Positions 7,608-16,592 of a stretch of 64,000 nt of DNA are shown in pieces. Below the pieces are notes generated by a model. That model had not been told where the DNA came from and did not search any database. It saw only the letters and a program-made list of their open reading frames with translations. The position numbers and the translations under genes were made by a program. The stretch lies in NCBI GenBank assembly GCA_963778465.1, contig CAVZUK010000002.1, positions 1,054,001 through 1,118,000 on the forward strand, written 5' to 3'. Source of the DNA: CAVZBW01 sp963778465 (GTDB lineage: Bacteria > Actinomycetota > Acidimicrobiia > Acidimicrobiales > RAAP-2). The first letter of the stretch is position 1. Each line of letters opens with the position of its first letter.

Positions 7608-8573
7608 ATGGGCATGGATCCCTCGATCTCCGGGGAGGCGCCGTTCGCCGTCGAGGTGCGTGGGCTCACCAAGGCGTACGGGGGGCTCGCGGCCGTCGAC
7701 GGCATCGAATTCGAGATCCGTCGGAGCGAGATCTTCGCGCTGCTCGGCCCCAACGGCGCCGGGAAGACCACCACTGTAGAGATCCTCGAGGGCTACCGCG
7801 CCCGCGACGGCGGCGAGGTCTCGGTGTTGGGCCTGGACCCCAGCCGGCAGCGGGCGCGCCTCAAGAGCCGCATCGGCATCGTCCTGCAGTCCACCGGGGT
7901 CGAGCGATACCTCACGGTGCGGGAGACGATCGGGATGTACGCCGGCTTCTACCCCCACCCTCGCCCCGTCGACGAGGTGATCGCCCTCGTGGGCCTCTCC
8001 GCGAAGTCCGACGAGCGGGTGATCCGGCTGTCGGGGGGGCAGCAGCGCCGCCTCGACGTCGCCATCGCCCTCGCGGGAGACCCGGACCTCCTGTTCCTCG
8101 ACGAGCCGACGACCGGCTTCGACCCCTCCGCCCGGCACGAGGCCTGGGATGTCGTCAAGAACCTGGCCGCGCTGGGAAAGACCGTGTTGCTCACCACCCA
8201 CTACATGGACGAGGCCCAGTACCTCGCGGACCGGGTCGCGGTGATCGTCGGTGGCCGGATCGTCGCCGAGGGCCCTCCCGCCACGCTGGGCCATCGGGAC
8301 CGCGCCCGGGCCCGGATCCGCTTCCACGCCCCCGAGGGAGCGGGGCTCCCGCTTCCCGTCACCGGCGCGCCCGGTCGGGACGGCCTCGTCGAGGTGGTCG
8401 TCGACGACCCGGTCCGGTCCTTGCACGAGCTCACCGGGTGGGCCCTCGACCACGAGGTCGCGCTCGACGGCCTCGAGGTGATCCGGCCCTCGCTCGAGGA
8501 CGTGTACCTCGCGCTGACGGGCGGACCCGGGGGGTCTCGCGTCGACGGGCTCTCCGTGGGGTCCGGGAGGTGA
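7608..8573 (+). CDS. ABC-2 type exporter, ATP-binding subunit
   Basis: This 321-residue ATPase has Walker A GPNGAGKTT, signature LSGGQQRR, Walker B LLFLDEPTTGFD and switch His LLTTHYMDEA. A C-terminal extension of about 95 residues is typical of CcmA/DrrA-type exporters. The start is ATG 7608 (MGMDPS) or ATG 7614; both lie just after the predicted transcription start. The permease gene begins 7 bases after the stop. It is paralogous in type to the ATPase at 528-1520 but has its own box-driven promoter. The substrate is unknown. Confidence 0.92.
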   Translation: MGMDPSISGEAPFAVEVRGLTKAYGGLAAVDGIEFEIRRSEIFALLGPNGAGKTTTVEILEGYRARDGGEVSVLGLDPSRQRARLKSRIGIVLQSTGVERYLTVRETIGMYAGFYPHPRPVDEVIALVGLSAKSDERVIRLSGGQQRRLDVAIALAGDPDLLFLDEPTTGFDPSARHEAWDVVKNLAALGKTVLLTTHYMDEAQYLADRVAVIVGGRIVAEGPPATLGHRDRARARIRFHAPEGAGLPLPVTGAPGRDGLVEVVVDDPVRSLHELTGWALDHEVALDGLEVIRPSLEDVYLALTGGPGGSRVDGLSVGSGR

Positions 8574-8580
8574 GGCTGAC

Positions 8581-9351
8581 GTGTCGTCCGTGACGCTCGC
8601 CTTCTCGCAGGTGCGCTACGTCAACAAGGCCTTCTGGCGCAACCCGGCCTCCGCCTTCTTCACGTTCGCTTTCCCCTTGATGTTCCTCGTGATCTTCACG
8701 GCGCTCCTGGGCCACTACACGGTCCACCTCGGGAGCTATACCGTGAATTCCTCGACGTACTACGTGGCCGCCATGGCGACCTTCGCCGTCATCGCGGCCT
8801 GCTACAACAACATCGCCGTCTCGATGACCTTCCAGCGCGACGCCGGCGTCCTCAAGCGCACCAACGGCACGCCGCTACCGAGCAGCTCCTTCCTCGGAGC
8901 GAGGGTGCTCCACGCCATGCTGGTCGCCATCATCCTCGTGGCGATCACGACCGCCTTCGGTCGCACGGCCTACGGCGCCGACGTCCCGTCGGGCCTCACC
9001 CTCGTGCGCTTCCTCGTCATGCTCGTGGTCGGGGCCTCCGCGTTTTGCGCGCTCGGCCTGGCCGTGACCGCGGCTATCCCCAACGCCGACGCCGCGGCGG
9101 CCATCGTCAACGCCACCATTCTCCCGTTGCTCTTCCTCTCCGGCATCTTCATCCCGCTCGGCAACAGCGCGCCCGCCTGGATCGTGTGGGTGTCGCGGAT
9201 CTTCCCGGTGCGCCACTTCGCCCAGGGGATGCAGGCCGGCTACCTCGGGACCCCGTTTCACTGGAGCGACGTGCTCGTGGTGGCGCTCTGGGGCCTGGCC
9301 GGACTGCTCGTCGCCGTCCGCTACTTCAGCTGGGAGCCCCGGACCCAGTGA
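8581..9351 (+). CDS. ABC-2 type exporter, permease subunit
   Basis: This is a 256-residue integral membrane protein with about six hydrophobic segments, including FFTFAFPLMFLVIFTALL, AAMATFAVIAACYNNIAV, VLHAMLVAIILVAITTAF, FLVMLVVGASAFCALGLAV and ILPLLFLSGIFIPLG, and ending in VLVVALWGLAGLLVAV. The conserved loop FPVRHFAQGMQ before the last helix identifies the ABC-2 family. It starts at GTG 8581 and pairs with the preceding ATPase. Confidence 0.9.
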   Translation: MSSVTLAFSQVRYVNKAFWRNPASAFFTFAFPLMFLVIFTALLGHYTVHLGSYTVNSSTYYVAAMATFAVIAACYNNIAVSMTFQRDAGVLKRTNGTPLPSSSFLGARVLHAMLVAIILVAITTAFGRTAYGADVPSGLTLVRFLVMLVVGASAFCALGLAVTAAIPNADAAAAIVNATILPLLFLSGIFIPLGNSAPAWIVWVSRIFPVRHFAQGMQAGYLGTPFHWSDVLVVALWGLAGLLVAVRYFSWEPRTQ

Positions 9352-9397
9352 GCGGCACCCTCGTGGTGCGTTCGGGCGGTCACCGGAGCGGGCTACA

Positions 9398-9448
9398 GGG
9401 ACTTGGGTCCCTTTCGCCATCCGACCCTTCTGGTCCAGACTGCCTACA
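9398..9448 (+). promoter_or_regulatory. DosR-like box and leaderless promoter of the hydrogenase operon
   Basis: The box is GGGACTTGGGTCCC (9398-9411), with both GGGAC/GTCCC half-sites intact. The -10 is CAGACT (9436-9441). The predicted start is the A of ATG 9448, 37 bases beyond the box. Confidence 0.7.
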
Positions 9449-10605
9449 TGCGCATCGGTGAGGTCGCGGTCATCGACACAGCGGGGCTGGACGCGTTGAT
9501 CGGCCGCCTCGCCGACCTCGGGTACGAGACCAAGGGGCCGGTGGTCCGGGACGGCGCCATCGTCCCGGGAGCCGTAGCCGGGGTGGCCGACCTTCCCTCG
9601 GGCTACCACGACTCCCAGTCTCCCGGCCGCTACCGGCTCGAGCGGGGCGATGACGACCGGCTCTTCGGCTGGGCGGTCGGGCCGGGCTCGTGGAAGTCCG
9701 AGCTCTTCCCGCCCTCCCAGGAGCTGTGGCGTGCCCGCCGGGAGGGCGACGAGGTCGAGATCGTGGAGCCGCAGCCCGAGCAGGGCAACGCCCCGCTCGC
9801 CATGATCGGGGCGCGGCCCTGCGAGCTCGCCGGGCTGGACGTCCTCGACCGGGTGCTCGAGGGGGGAGCCACCGCCGACCCTCGCTACGCCGCCCGTCGG
9901 GACGGCGCATTCGTGATGGTCGCCGAGTGTGGCACCCCGGCTTCGACCTGCTTCTGCACCTCCATGGACACCGGGCCCTCGGCCGACGCCGGCTTCGACC
10001 TTGCCCTCACGGAGCTCGACGATGCCGGTGGCCACCGCTTCATGGTCCGCGTGGGTTCGGCCCGCGGGGCGGAGGTGCTGTCCTCGGTCGCTTCCGAGCC
10101 CGCGAGCCGGGCCGACCACGAGGAGCGCGGGCGCGTCCTCGCCGGTGCCGAAAGGGCCATCGGTCGCCGGCTCGACACCGAAGGTCTCCCCGCCCTGCTG
10201 GCCCGCAATCTCGAGCATCCTCGCTGGGCAGAGGTGGCGGAGCGCTGCCTCGCCTGCGGTAACTGCACCCTCGTCTGCCCCACCTGCTTCTGCAGCGACG
10301 TGCGAGACACCACCGATCTGTCCGGAGAGGTCCGGCGGGAGCGGACGTGGGCGTCCTGCTTCGACCTCGAGCATTCCTACATGGGTGGGGGGAACGTCCG
10401 GACGAGCACCTCCTCCCGCTACCGCCAGTGGTTGACCCACAAGCTGTCGACCTGGTGGGACCAGTTCGGCACGTCCGGATGCGTCGGGTGCGGGCGCTGC
10501 ATCGCGTGGTGTCCCGTCGGCATCGACCTCACCGAGGAGGCCTCGGCCATCCGCGCGACCGATGGAGCCCGGCCTGCTCGCGCCGCGACCGAGAGGCCGG
10601 CATGA
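9448..10605 (+). CDS. hyhB: Group 3b [NiFe]-hydrogenase, iron-sulfur (beta) subunit
   Basis: This 385-residue protein is the electron-transfer subunit of a cytosolic bidirectional NADP-linked (sulf)hydrogenase. The N-terminal half matches the 4Fe-4S dicluster family: MIGARPCELAGLDVLDRVL, then CGTPASTCFCTSMDTGP. Two ferredoxin motifs follow, CLACGNCTLVCPTCFC and CVGCGRCIAWCPVGIDL. ATG 9448 is chosen over the GTG at 9403 because it coincides with the predicted transcription start. It heads a run of genes joined by 4-base overlaps. Gene order matches the hyhBGSL type operon of mycobacteria, with a cyclic-nucleotide-type gene inserted. Confidence 0.93.
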   Translation: MRIGEVAVIDTAGLDALIGRLADLGYETKGPVVRDGAIVPGAVAGVADLPSGYHDSQSPGRYRLERGDDDRLFGWAVGPGSWKSELFPPSQELWRARREGDEVEIVEPQPEQGNAPLAMIGARPCELAGLDVLDRVLEGGATADPRYAARRDGAFVMVAECGTPASTCFCTSMDTGPSADAGFDLALTELDDAGGHRFMVRVGSARGAEVLSSVASEPASRADHEERGRVLAGAERAIGRRLDTEGLPALLARNLEHPRWAEVAERCLACGNCTLVCPTCFCSDVRDTTDLSGEVRRERTWASCFDLEHSYMGGGNVRTSTSSRYRQWLTHKLSTWWDQFGTSGCVGCGRCIAWCPVGIDLTEEASAIRATDGARPARAATERPA

Positions 10606-11075
10606 CGACGTCGATCGGGGACCTGGTCTCCGAGCATCCCCTTCTCGCCGGGCTCCCGGGCGACGCGGTGGCCCAGGTCGCGGGCTGCGCCCGCAACGTC
10701 GCCCTCGAGCCCGGGTCGCGTCTGCTGACGGAGGGGGACCCGGCCGACACGCTCTATCTCGTCCGGCGTGGGCGCGTGGCCATCGAGGTCCACGCGCCGG
10801 GGCGGGGGCCCATCATCATCGAGACGGTCGGCCCCGGGGCCGCGGTCGGGTGGAGCTGGCTCATCCCTCCGTACCGCTGGCACTTCGACGCCCGGGCGGT
10901 CGATCCCGTGGGGGCGATCGCACTGGACGCCGCGTGCCTGCGGGCCAAGGCGGACACCGATCCGGCGCTCGGCTACGCGTTGCTGCAACGAGTGGCGGGC
11001 GTCTTGCTCGAACGCCTCCAGGCGGCGAGGGTGCGCCTCCTCGATCTCTACGGGCACGAGGGCCCGTCGCCGTGA
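10602..11075 (+). CDS. Cyclic nucleotide-binding (Crp-type) domain protein of the hydrogenase operon
   Basis: This 157-residue protein consists of one cNMP-binding beta-roll: ALEPGSRLLTEGDPADTLYLVRRGRVAIEV is the usual opening, and GPGAAVGWSWLIPPYRW sits where the phosphate-binding cassette lies. That cassette lacks the GELAL/R pattern needed to hold cAMP, and there is no DNA-binding domain. A structural or sensory role in the hydrogenase complex is more likely than transcription control. It overlaps hyhB by 4 bases (ATGA). Confidence 0.88.
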   Translation: MTTSIGDLVSEHPLLAGLPGDAVAQVAGCARNVALEPGSRLLTEGDPADTLYLVRRGRVAIEVHAPGRGPIIIETVGPGAAVGWSWLIPPYRWHFDARAVDPVGAIALDAACLRAKADTDPALGYALLQRVAGVLLERLQAARVRLLDLYGHEGPSP

Positions 11076-11117
11076 TCCGGTCCGCCGCGGCCGGAGAGGC
11101 CGCCGTCCCTCGCGAGC

Positions 11118-11969
11118 GTGCCCGAGGCGGGCCCTGGGCCCATGGCACCGGTCCTGCATCGGGTCGTCGGGTCGCAACCCGACGCCGCGGACGTCCGGAG
11201 CATCTTCCTCGAACCGCTCACGGGTGCCCGGATGTCCTTCCGCTCCGGGCAATTCAACATGCTCACGGCGTTCGGCGTGGGGGAGGCGGCGATCTCGATC
11301 AGCAGCGCCCCGGCGGACGCCGGCCCGCTGCGCCACACGGTGCGTGACGTCGGCCCGGTCACCGGAGCGCTCTGCCGGCTCGGGGTCGGCGACCTTGTAG
11401 GGGTCCGCGGGCCGTTCGGCACCGACTGGGGCACCGACCGCCTCCGACACGACGCCTCGGTCCAGGACGCGGTCGTGGTCGCCGGAGGGATCGGCCTCGC
11501 CCCGCTGCGCGGGGCGGTTGGCGAGCTGGTCGCCCGGAGCCTCCTCGGGGGCCTGCGGGTCTTCGTCCTCGTGGGGGCCCGGGAGCCGGGACAGGTCATC
11601 TTCTCCGGCGAGATGGAGGAGTGGTCGGGTGGCGGGGCCCAGGTGAGCCTCACGGTCGACGCGGCGCCTGCCGGCTGGGTCGGCAACGTCGGATTGGTCA
11701 CCGCCCTCCTCGGGGGCGCCGGCTTCCAGCCCGATCGGTCGACCGCGTTCCTCTGCGGGCCCGAGGTCATGATGCGCTTCACGGCGCGGGCGCTCGTCGA
11801 CCTCGGGATGGACCCGGTCGACATCCGGGTCTCTCTCGAGCGCAACATGCAGTGCGGGGTGGCGTGGTGCGGGCACTGCCAGCTCGGCCCCTACCTCTTG
11901 TGCCGTGATGGTCCCGTCCTCCCCTACGGAGGCGAGGTCGCCGAGCTGCTCGTGCAGCGGGAACGATGA
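11118..11969 (+). CDS. hyhG: Group 3b [NiFe]-hydrogenase, FAD/NAD(P)-binding (gamma) subunit
   Basis: This is a 283-residue ferredoxin-NADP reductase-type subunit that passes electrons between NAD(P)H and the iron-sulfur subunit. FAD contacts lie in [21 protein letters not shown], and the nucleotide-binding segment is [16 protein letters not shown] followed by [13 protein letters not shown] [2Fe-2S] cluster is held by the cysteines of [17 protein letters not shown] near the C-terminus, as in dihydroorotate dehydrogenase electron-transfer subunits. The start is GTG 11118 or ATG 11142; the 42-base gap after the Crp-type gene does not decide it. Confidence 0.93.
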   Translation: MPEAGPGPMAPVLHRVVGSQPDAADVRSIFLEPLTGARMSFRSGQFNMLTAFGVGEAAISISSAPADAGPLRHTVRDVGPVTGALCRLGVGDLVGVRGPFGTDWGTDRLRHDASVQDAVVVAGGIGLAPLRGAVGELVARSLLGGLRVFVLVGAREPGQVIFSGEMEEWSGGGAQVSLTVDAAPAGWVGNVGLVTALLGGAGFQPDRSTAFLCGPEVMMRFTARALVDLGMDPVDIRVSLERNMQCGVAWCGHCQLGPYLLCRDGPVLPYGGEVAELLVQRER

Positions 11970-12805
11970 CGGTCACCGACTCGCCGCCGACCCTGGCGGT
12001 GTGGAAGTTCGCCTCTTGCGACGGCTGCCAACTCTCCCTCCTCGACTGCGAGGAGGAGCTTCTCGCGCTCGCCGGAGCCGTGCGCATCGCGCACTTCACC
12101 GAGATGTCGCGCGCCCACGTCTCCGGCCCCTACGACGTCTCACTCGTCGAGGGTTCGATCACCACTGCCGACGACGCGGCGCGCATCTTGGAGGTCAGGG
12201 CGAGCTCCCGGCGGCTGGTGACCATCGGGGCCTGCGCCACCGCCGGCGGGATCCAGGCCCTGCGCAACTTCGCGGCCTCGGGGGAGTACGTGCGTGCCGT
12301 GTACGCCCATCCCGAGTACGTCCGATCGCTCGAGACCTCGACCCCGATCTCGGACCACGTCGAGGTGGACTACGAGCTGCACGGATGCCCGATCGACCGG
12401 CACCAGCTCCTCGAGGTCCTGACGGCCTACCTCGCCGGCCGCCGGCCCGTCGTCCGCGGCTACACGGTCTGCCAGGAGTGCAAGGGGCGGGGTACCGTCT
12501 GCGTCATGGTGGCCCGGGGCACTCCCTGCCTCGGGCCCGTGACCCGGAGCGGGTGCGGGGCGTTGTGCCCCTCGATCGATCGGGGTTGCTTTGGGTGCTT
12601 CGGCCCGGCGGCCACCGCCAACACCGCGTCGCTCGCCGCGCAGATTCGTGCCGGCGGCGCCTCGGAGATCGAGGTCTCGCGGCTCTTTCGCACCTTCAAC
12701 GCGGAGGCCCCCGCCTTCCGCCGGGAGTCGACGGCACACGGAGCGTCGGTGCCGGTCACCCTCTCACGCGCCCGGCCGGCCGGGCCGGGTGGTGCCCGCC
12801 GGTGA
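11966..12805 (+). CDS. hyhS: Group 3b [NiFe]-hydrogenase, small (delta) subunit
   Basis: This 279-residue subunit carries iron-sulfur clusters and forms the catalytic core with the large subunit. The proximal [4Fe-4S] ligands are visible in [20 protein letters not shown] and ELHGCPIDR, and more cysteines sit in [26 protein letters not shown] and RGCFGCFGP. There is no Tat signal, so the enzyme is cytosolic. The ATGA overlap with hyhG indicates coupled translation. Confidence 0.95.
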   Translation: MTVTDSPPTLAVWKFASCDGCQLSLLDCEEELLALAGAVRIAHFTEMSRAHVSGPYDVSLVEGSITTADDAARILEVRASSRRLVTIGACATAGGIQALRNFAASGEYVRAVYAHPEYVRSLETSTPISDHVEVDYELHGCPIDRHQLLEVLTAYLAGRRPVVRGYTVCQECKGRGTVCVMVARGTPCLGPVTRSGCGALCPSIDRGCFGCFGPAATANTASLAAQIRAGGASEIEVSRLFRTFNAEAPAFRRESTAHGASVPVTLSRARPAGPGGARR

Positions 12806-14106
12806 CCCACGGGTCGCGCGGGGCGCGCACGATCGGCGTCGAGGGGCTGGCGCGCGTGGAGGGGGAGGGGTCCCTGCGTGTCGACGTGGCAGACGGGAGG
12901 GTGACCGACGTCTCCCTCGAGATCTTCGAGCCGCCACGGTACTTCGAGGCGCTGCTCGTCGGGCGCCACTTCACCGAGGCGCCCGACATCACGGCCCGCA
13001 TCTGCGGGATCTGCCCCGTGGCCTACCAGATGTCCGCCTGCGCCGCGATGGAGGCGGCCTGCGGCGTGGAGGTCGACGAGGGGATCGCCGCGCTCCGGCG
13101 GCTCCTCTACTGCGGGGAGTGGATCCAGAGCCACGCGCTGCACGTCTACCTGCTGCACGCTCCCGACTTCCTCGGTTGCGCCGACGCGGTGGAGCTGGCG
13201 GAGCGAGACCGGCAATCGGTCGAGCGCGGGCTCATGCTCAAGCGAGCCGGCAACCTCGTGATGGAGACCGTGGGGGGGAGGGCGGTCCATCCGGTCAACG
13301 TCAGGGTGGGGGGCTTCTACCGGGCACCCGACGCGGCAGCCGTGGCCGCCCTCGCCGACCCCCTCCGGCGCGCCCGCGAGGCCGCGCTCGCCACCGTGGA
13401 GTGGGTCTCGGGATTCGAGTTCCCCGACGTGTCCGCCGACTACCGGTTCGTCGCCCTCCGCGACCGGGGGCGGTACCCCATCGAGCGGGGACGCCCGGGT
13501 TCCTCGGAGGGCCTCGACGTGACGCCGTCCGAGCTCGCCGATCTCGTGGTCGAAGAGCACGTCGAGCGGTCCACGGCGCTCCACGCTCGGCTCGGCGGGA
13601 GGGACCCCTACCTCACCGGGCCCCTGGCCCGGTACGCGCTCAACTCCGGGGAGCTGCCGCCCCTGGCCTCGGAGGCGGCCTCCCGCGCCGGCCTCGGGTC
13701 CGTCTGCACCAACCCGTTCCGCAGCATCGTCGTCCGGGCGGTGGAGCTGGTGTTCGCGTGCGACGAGGCGCTCTCGCTGGTCGAGGGCTACCGACGCCCC
13801 GACCGGCCTGCGGTGCCGGTGACGCCGAGGGCGGGGTCGGGAACCGGCGCCACCGAGGCCCCACGGGGTCTCCTCTTCCACCGCTACGAGATCGACGACG
13901 AAGGCACGATCCTCCACGCCCGCATCGTGCCGCCGACGTCGCAAAACCAGCTCACGATCGAGGCGGACCTGCGCCGGGTCGCGGAGAGCGCCCTCAGCCT
14001 CGACGATCACGAGCTGCAGTGGCGCTGCGAGCAAGCCGTCCGCAACCACGACCCGTGTATCTCGTGCGCCGCGCACTTCCTGGACGTCACGGTGCGGCAC
14101 GCGTGA
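12802..14106 (+). CDS. hyhL: Group 3b [NiFe]-hydrogenase, large (alpha) subunit
   Basis: This is the 434-residue catalytic subunit with the NiFe site. The N-terminal L1 motif is RICGICP and the C-terminal L2 motif is [10 protein letters not shown], which together supply the four cysteines. The residues after the His of L2 (FLDVTVRHA) are the expected short tail removed by the maturation protease encoded next. GTG 12802 overlaps the small-subunit stop by 4 bases. Known group 3b enzymes couple H2 to NADP(H) reversibly and can reduce sulfur; the direction here is not evident from sequence. Confidence 0.96.
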   Translation: MTHGSRGARTIGVEGLARVEGEGSLRVDVADGRVTDVSLEIFEPPRYFEALLVGRHFTEAPDITARICGICPVAYQMSACAAMEAACGVEVDEGIAALRRLLYCGEWIQSHALHVYLLHAPDFLGCADAVELAERDRQSVERGLMLKRAGNLVMETVGGRAVHPVNVRVGGFYRAPDAAAVAALADPLRRAREAALATVEWVSGFEFPDVSADYRFVALRDRGRYPIERGRPGSSEGLDVTPSELADLVVEEHVERSTALHARLGGRDPYLTGPLARYALNSGELPPLASEAASRAGLGSVCTNPFRSIVVRAVELVFACDEALSLVEGYRRPDRPAVPVTPRAGSGTGATEAPRGLLFHRYEIDDEGTILHARIVPPTSQNQLTIEADLRRVAESALSLDDHELQWRCEQAVRNHDPCISCAAHFLDVTVRHA

Positions 14107-14660
14107 CCGAGCGGCGGCGTGCGTCCGAGACGGCTGCGGTGGCTCCGGTCGTGGTCGCAGGGCTCGGCAACGAGTTCCGTCGCGACGATGGGGTCGGCCC
14201 GGCGGTGGCCGCCGAGGTCGGGCGGCAGATGGGATCAGCCGTGGACGCTCGACCCGCTCGAGACCCCCTGGACCTGCTCGACCGCTGGGACGGGGCAGAC
14301 CTGGCGATCGTGGTCGACGCGCTGCGGGGTGGAGACCCCCCGGGGACGATCCGGGTCCTGCGATTCGAGGCTCCCGGCGCCTGGGCCGAGAAGGCCGTCG
14401 GCGGGCATGGGGTCGGCGCGCACAGCACGCACGGCATCGGTCTGGCGCGGGTCCTGCACTTGGGGGTGACGCTCGGCATTCGCCCGAGGGCCGTGGCGGT
14501 CGTGGGCATCCAGGGCGAGGACTTCGGAGACGGCTCGGGGCTCAGCGACCCGGTTGCCGCTGCGGTGCCGCGGGCCGTCGCCCAGGTGGCGAAGCTGGTC
14601 GATGATCGCGTCCAAGTGGGTGACGCCCGTCCGGTCGGGGGGCCCGGCGGATGTGCCTGA
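14103..14660 (+). CDS. Hydrogenase maturation protease (HycI/HyaD family)
   Basis: This 185-residue endopeptidase clips the C-terminal tail of the hydrogenase large subunit once nickel is loaded. VVAGLGNEFRRDDGVGPAVA carries the conserved Asp/Glu site, LAIVVDALRGGDPPGTI holds the second Asp, and SAHxxGL-like STHGIGLARVL supplies the third ligand. GTG 14103 overlaps hyhL by 4 bases (GTGA). Placement directly behind the large subunit matches its role. Confidence 0.92.
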   Translation: MTERRRASETAAVAPVVVAGLGNEFRRDDGVGPAVAAEVGRQMGSAVDARPARDPLDLLDRWDGADLAIVVDALRGGDPPGTIRVLRFEAPGAWAEKAVGGHGVGAHSTHGIGLARVLHLGVTLGIRPRAVAVVGIQGEDFGDGSGLSDPVAAAVPRAVAQVAKLVDDRVQVGDARPVGGPGGCA

Positions 14661-14878
14661 GCCGGCTGCACCGAGTCGTCCGCGCGACGGAGCCCGGAAG
14701 GGTCGAGGTGGAGGCCGCCGACGGCACGCGGAGCGACGTGTCGCTGCTCGCCCTCGAGGGGCCCGCCCCGGTCCCCGGCGACTGGCTGACCGTCCACAGC
14801 GGTTACGCCGTGGACCGGGTCGACGCCCGGGAGGCCGAGGCGGTCGTCGAGGACCTGCGGCGCGCGGTGGGTCCATGA
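14651..14878 (+). CDS. hypC: HypC/HupF-type hydrogenase chaperone
   Basis: This 75-residue protein begins MCLSRLHRVV. The Cys at position 2 is the diagnostic ligand that carries the Fe(CN)2CO unit with HypD. The beta-barrel ends in GDWLTVHSGYAVDRVD, the conserved HypC signature. It overlaps the protease gene by 10 bases and the next gene by 4. The other Hyp proteins (A, B, D, E, F) are not in the window and must be encoded elsewhere. Confidence 0.9.
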   Translation: MCLSRLHRVVRATEPGRVEVEAADGTRSDVSLLALEGPAPVPGDWLTVHSGYAVDRVDAREAEAVVEDLRRAVGP

Positions 14879-15661
14879 GCGAGGTCGGCCCCGTCCTCTT
14901 CGCTCGGTACGCCTTTCCGCCCAACGCACTGGGCTACTGCGGACCGGCCGACCACCGCGCCTTGATCGAGGCGGCGTCAGACACTGCGGGCCCCGGGGGG
15001 CTGCGACGCCTGGCCACCCGGTTCGAAGGGGCGTGGCCCTACCTCGAGGTAGTGGCCCGGTGCGGCGGCATCGCCGATCCCCTCGACCCCCGGGTCGTGG
15101 AGTCCTACTGGGTCGGCAACGAGCTGGCGTGGTCGCTCCCCCCGGAGGCCCTCGAGCGCGCAGCTGGACGGCCACTTCGGCCGGGCGCTCGATCGTCGCT
15201 CCCCCCGCCCGGGGAGCGTCGTGGAGTCCGGTGGCGTCTCCCATCACAGCCTCCACGTCTTTGCCGTGTACCCGTGGTTGGGCATCCTCCGTTCGGGGCG
15301 GCCAGGTCCGGCCCTCGAGGTGCTCGATCGGTGTCGCATCCGCTGGGGCCGTGTCGAGCGGCTCGAGGGCGAGCGTGTCTGGGTCCGAAGCGCCCCGCTT
15401 CACTTCGATGACGGACAGCTGCGACTGGGACGAGAGGGCCTCGAGGAGGTGCGCCGTCCCCCTCTGGGTCTCGGTAGCGGAGGCCCTCTCGCACCGGGCG
15501 ATCACGTGGCACTCCACTGGGACTGGGTCTGCGACCGGCTCTCGGCCGCCGCGCTCGGGTGGCTCTCCGAGTGCACCCGCCGCAACCTTGAGGCGGTCAA
15601 TTCGAGAGCCGCTCCGACCTCCGAGGTCCGGGCCGGGGTCGGCGGGCCCCTGATCAGGTGA
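14875..15661 (+). pseudogene. DUF6390-type hydrogenase-associated gene, frameshifted
   Basis: The frame from ATG 14875 encodes RYAFPPNALGYCGPADHRAL and FEGAWPYLEVVARCGGIADP, then leaves the family sequence after ERA near 15158. The +1 frame resumes with LDGHFGRALDRR and continues as SHHSLHVFAVYPWLGIL and HWDWVCDRLS to a stop at 15661. Both parts are well conserved, so one base seems to have been gained (or two lost) between about 15150 and 15166. The intact protein would be about 260 residues. It overlaps hypC by 4 bases, so it belongs to the hydrogenase operon; its role is unknown. An assembly indel is a real possibility. Confidence 0.75.
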
Positions 15662-16130
15662 AGATGATCTGTCCTCCTGCGGCCAGCTCGTAAAACTCGC
15701 CGACCGTGATGATGCCCTTGACCCGGTCGATGAGATCGTCCTCGGTGAGCTCGAAGAGGTCGCACGAGGCCTTGCACCCGTAAAGCCCGGCACCCGTGTC
15801 GGCGATCATGTCGAGGAACTCGGGGATCGGTGGGATGTCGAGCTTCTCCATCTTGCGCTCGAGGTAGTGCGTCATGACGCTCGAGACGCCCGGAAGCCCG
15901 CCTGCGACCGTGGCCAGGTGAAGCCCGGGGTTGCCCACGGTGGCCACCTTGACGTGCTCATAGCGCTTCTTGTGAATGGCGTCGAGGCCGAAGAAGGTGA
16001 AGAAGAGGCTTGCCTCGATCCCTTCCGCCCGGGCCCCGTTCGCCATGATCAACGCCGGGTACACGCCCTCGAGCGATCCCTTGGAGACGACGATCGACAC
16101 CTTGTCGATCGTGGCGACAGGTTCAGCCAT
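15654..16130 (-). CDS. DsrE/DsrF-like (DsrE2-type) sulfur-transfer protein
   Basis: This 158-residue protein has the DsrE fold: IVVSKGSLEGVYPALIMANGA and EASLFFTFFGLDAI open it. The redox motif GLYGCKASCDLF (Cys119 and Cys123) is the conserved site that carries persulfide in DsrE2/TusD relatives. A strong Shine-Dalgarno site (AAAGGAGGG) precedes ATG 16130. It follows the TusE/DsrC-like gene on the same strand and converges with the hydrogenase operon, overlapping its last gene by 8 bases. It probably passes sulfane sulfur to or from TusE. Confidence 0.88.
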   Translation of the reverse strand: MAEPVATIDKVSIVVSKGSLEGVYPALIMANGARAEGIEASLFFTFFGLDAIHKKRYEHVKVATVGNPGLHLATVAGGLPGVSSVMTHYLERKMEKLDIPPIPEFLDMIADTGAGLYGCKASCDLFELTEDDLIDRVKGIITVGEFYELAAGGQIIFT

Positions 16131-16180
16131 GGTGCGCCCTCCTTTCCGATCCAGTCATGTCTCAGACGCAGCACTCTCTC

Positions 16181-16235
16181 CGACAGCGCTCTCTCCGACA
16201 GCGCTCTCTCAGACGCAGCGCTCTCAGATGCAGCC
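16181..16235. repeat. 15-bp tandem repeat at the end of the tusE-like gene
   Basis: The unit CGACAGCGCTCTCTC occurs twice exactly (16181-16195 and 16196-16210), followed by diverged copies AGACGCAGCGCTCTC (16211-16225) and a partial copy. A further partial copy lies upstream at 16163-16180. It spans the gap between the tusE-like stop and the dsrE-like start. Confidence 0.8.
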
Positions 16236-16541
16236 GCGGGGCTTCGGGATGCCCGCGATCTTCGCGGCCAACTTGGCCGGGCCCTTCGGAAAGAGCTCGT
16301 AGAGCTCCTTCACCGACACGCCGGAGCTCTTGCCGAGCATGCGGACGGTCGGACCCGTGCCCTTCTCCGCGTACTCGGCGCGCATGAATTTGATGACCCG
16401 CCAGTGCTGCTCGGTGAGCTCGTCGATCCCCGCTGTCCGTGCGATCTCGGGGGCCATGTCCTCGTTCCATTCCTCGGGGTGCTCGAAGAAGCCCTCGTCG
16501 TTGACGGTGACGGTCCGGCCTGCGTAGGTGACGCTGGGCAT
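16224..16541 (-). CDS. tusE: TusE/DsrC-family sulfur carrier with a single C-terminal cysteine
   Basis: This 105-residue protein matches the family: DEGFFEHPEEWNEDMA, then LTEQHWRVIKFMRAEYAEKG, and the C-terminal arm KIAGIPKPRGCI. Only the penultimate Cys104 is present. The second cysteine that DsrC uses for its trisulfide, eleven residues earlier, is Ala93. That makes it TusE-like, a one-cysteine persulfide acceptor, rather than a true DsrC of dissimilatory sulfite reduction, and no dsrAB lies nearby. It precedes the DsrE-like gene on the same strand. Confidence 0.88.
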   Translation of the reverse strand: MPSVTYAGRTVTVNDEGFFEHPEEWNEDMAPEIARTAGIDELTEQHWRVIKFMRAEYAEKGTGPTVRMLGKSSGVSVKELYELFPKGPAKLAAKIAGIPKPRGCI

Positions 16542-16592
16542 GGCGTTACCTCCCTTGTCGTGAAAGACGGCCCTGTGGCGAGCGATTGGGCG

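Noticed and set aside
16163..16235. CRISPR array or mobile-element end
   Set aside because: The 15-base units are contiguous without spacers and overlap the end of a gene; this is a simple tandem repeat. The repeats at 23945 and 45124 are also spacer-free.
16224..16541. Dissimilatory DsrC of a sulfite reductase system
   Set aside because: The second redox Cys is missing and no dsrAB or dsrMKJOP genes are in the window.
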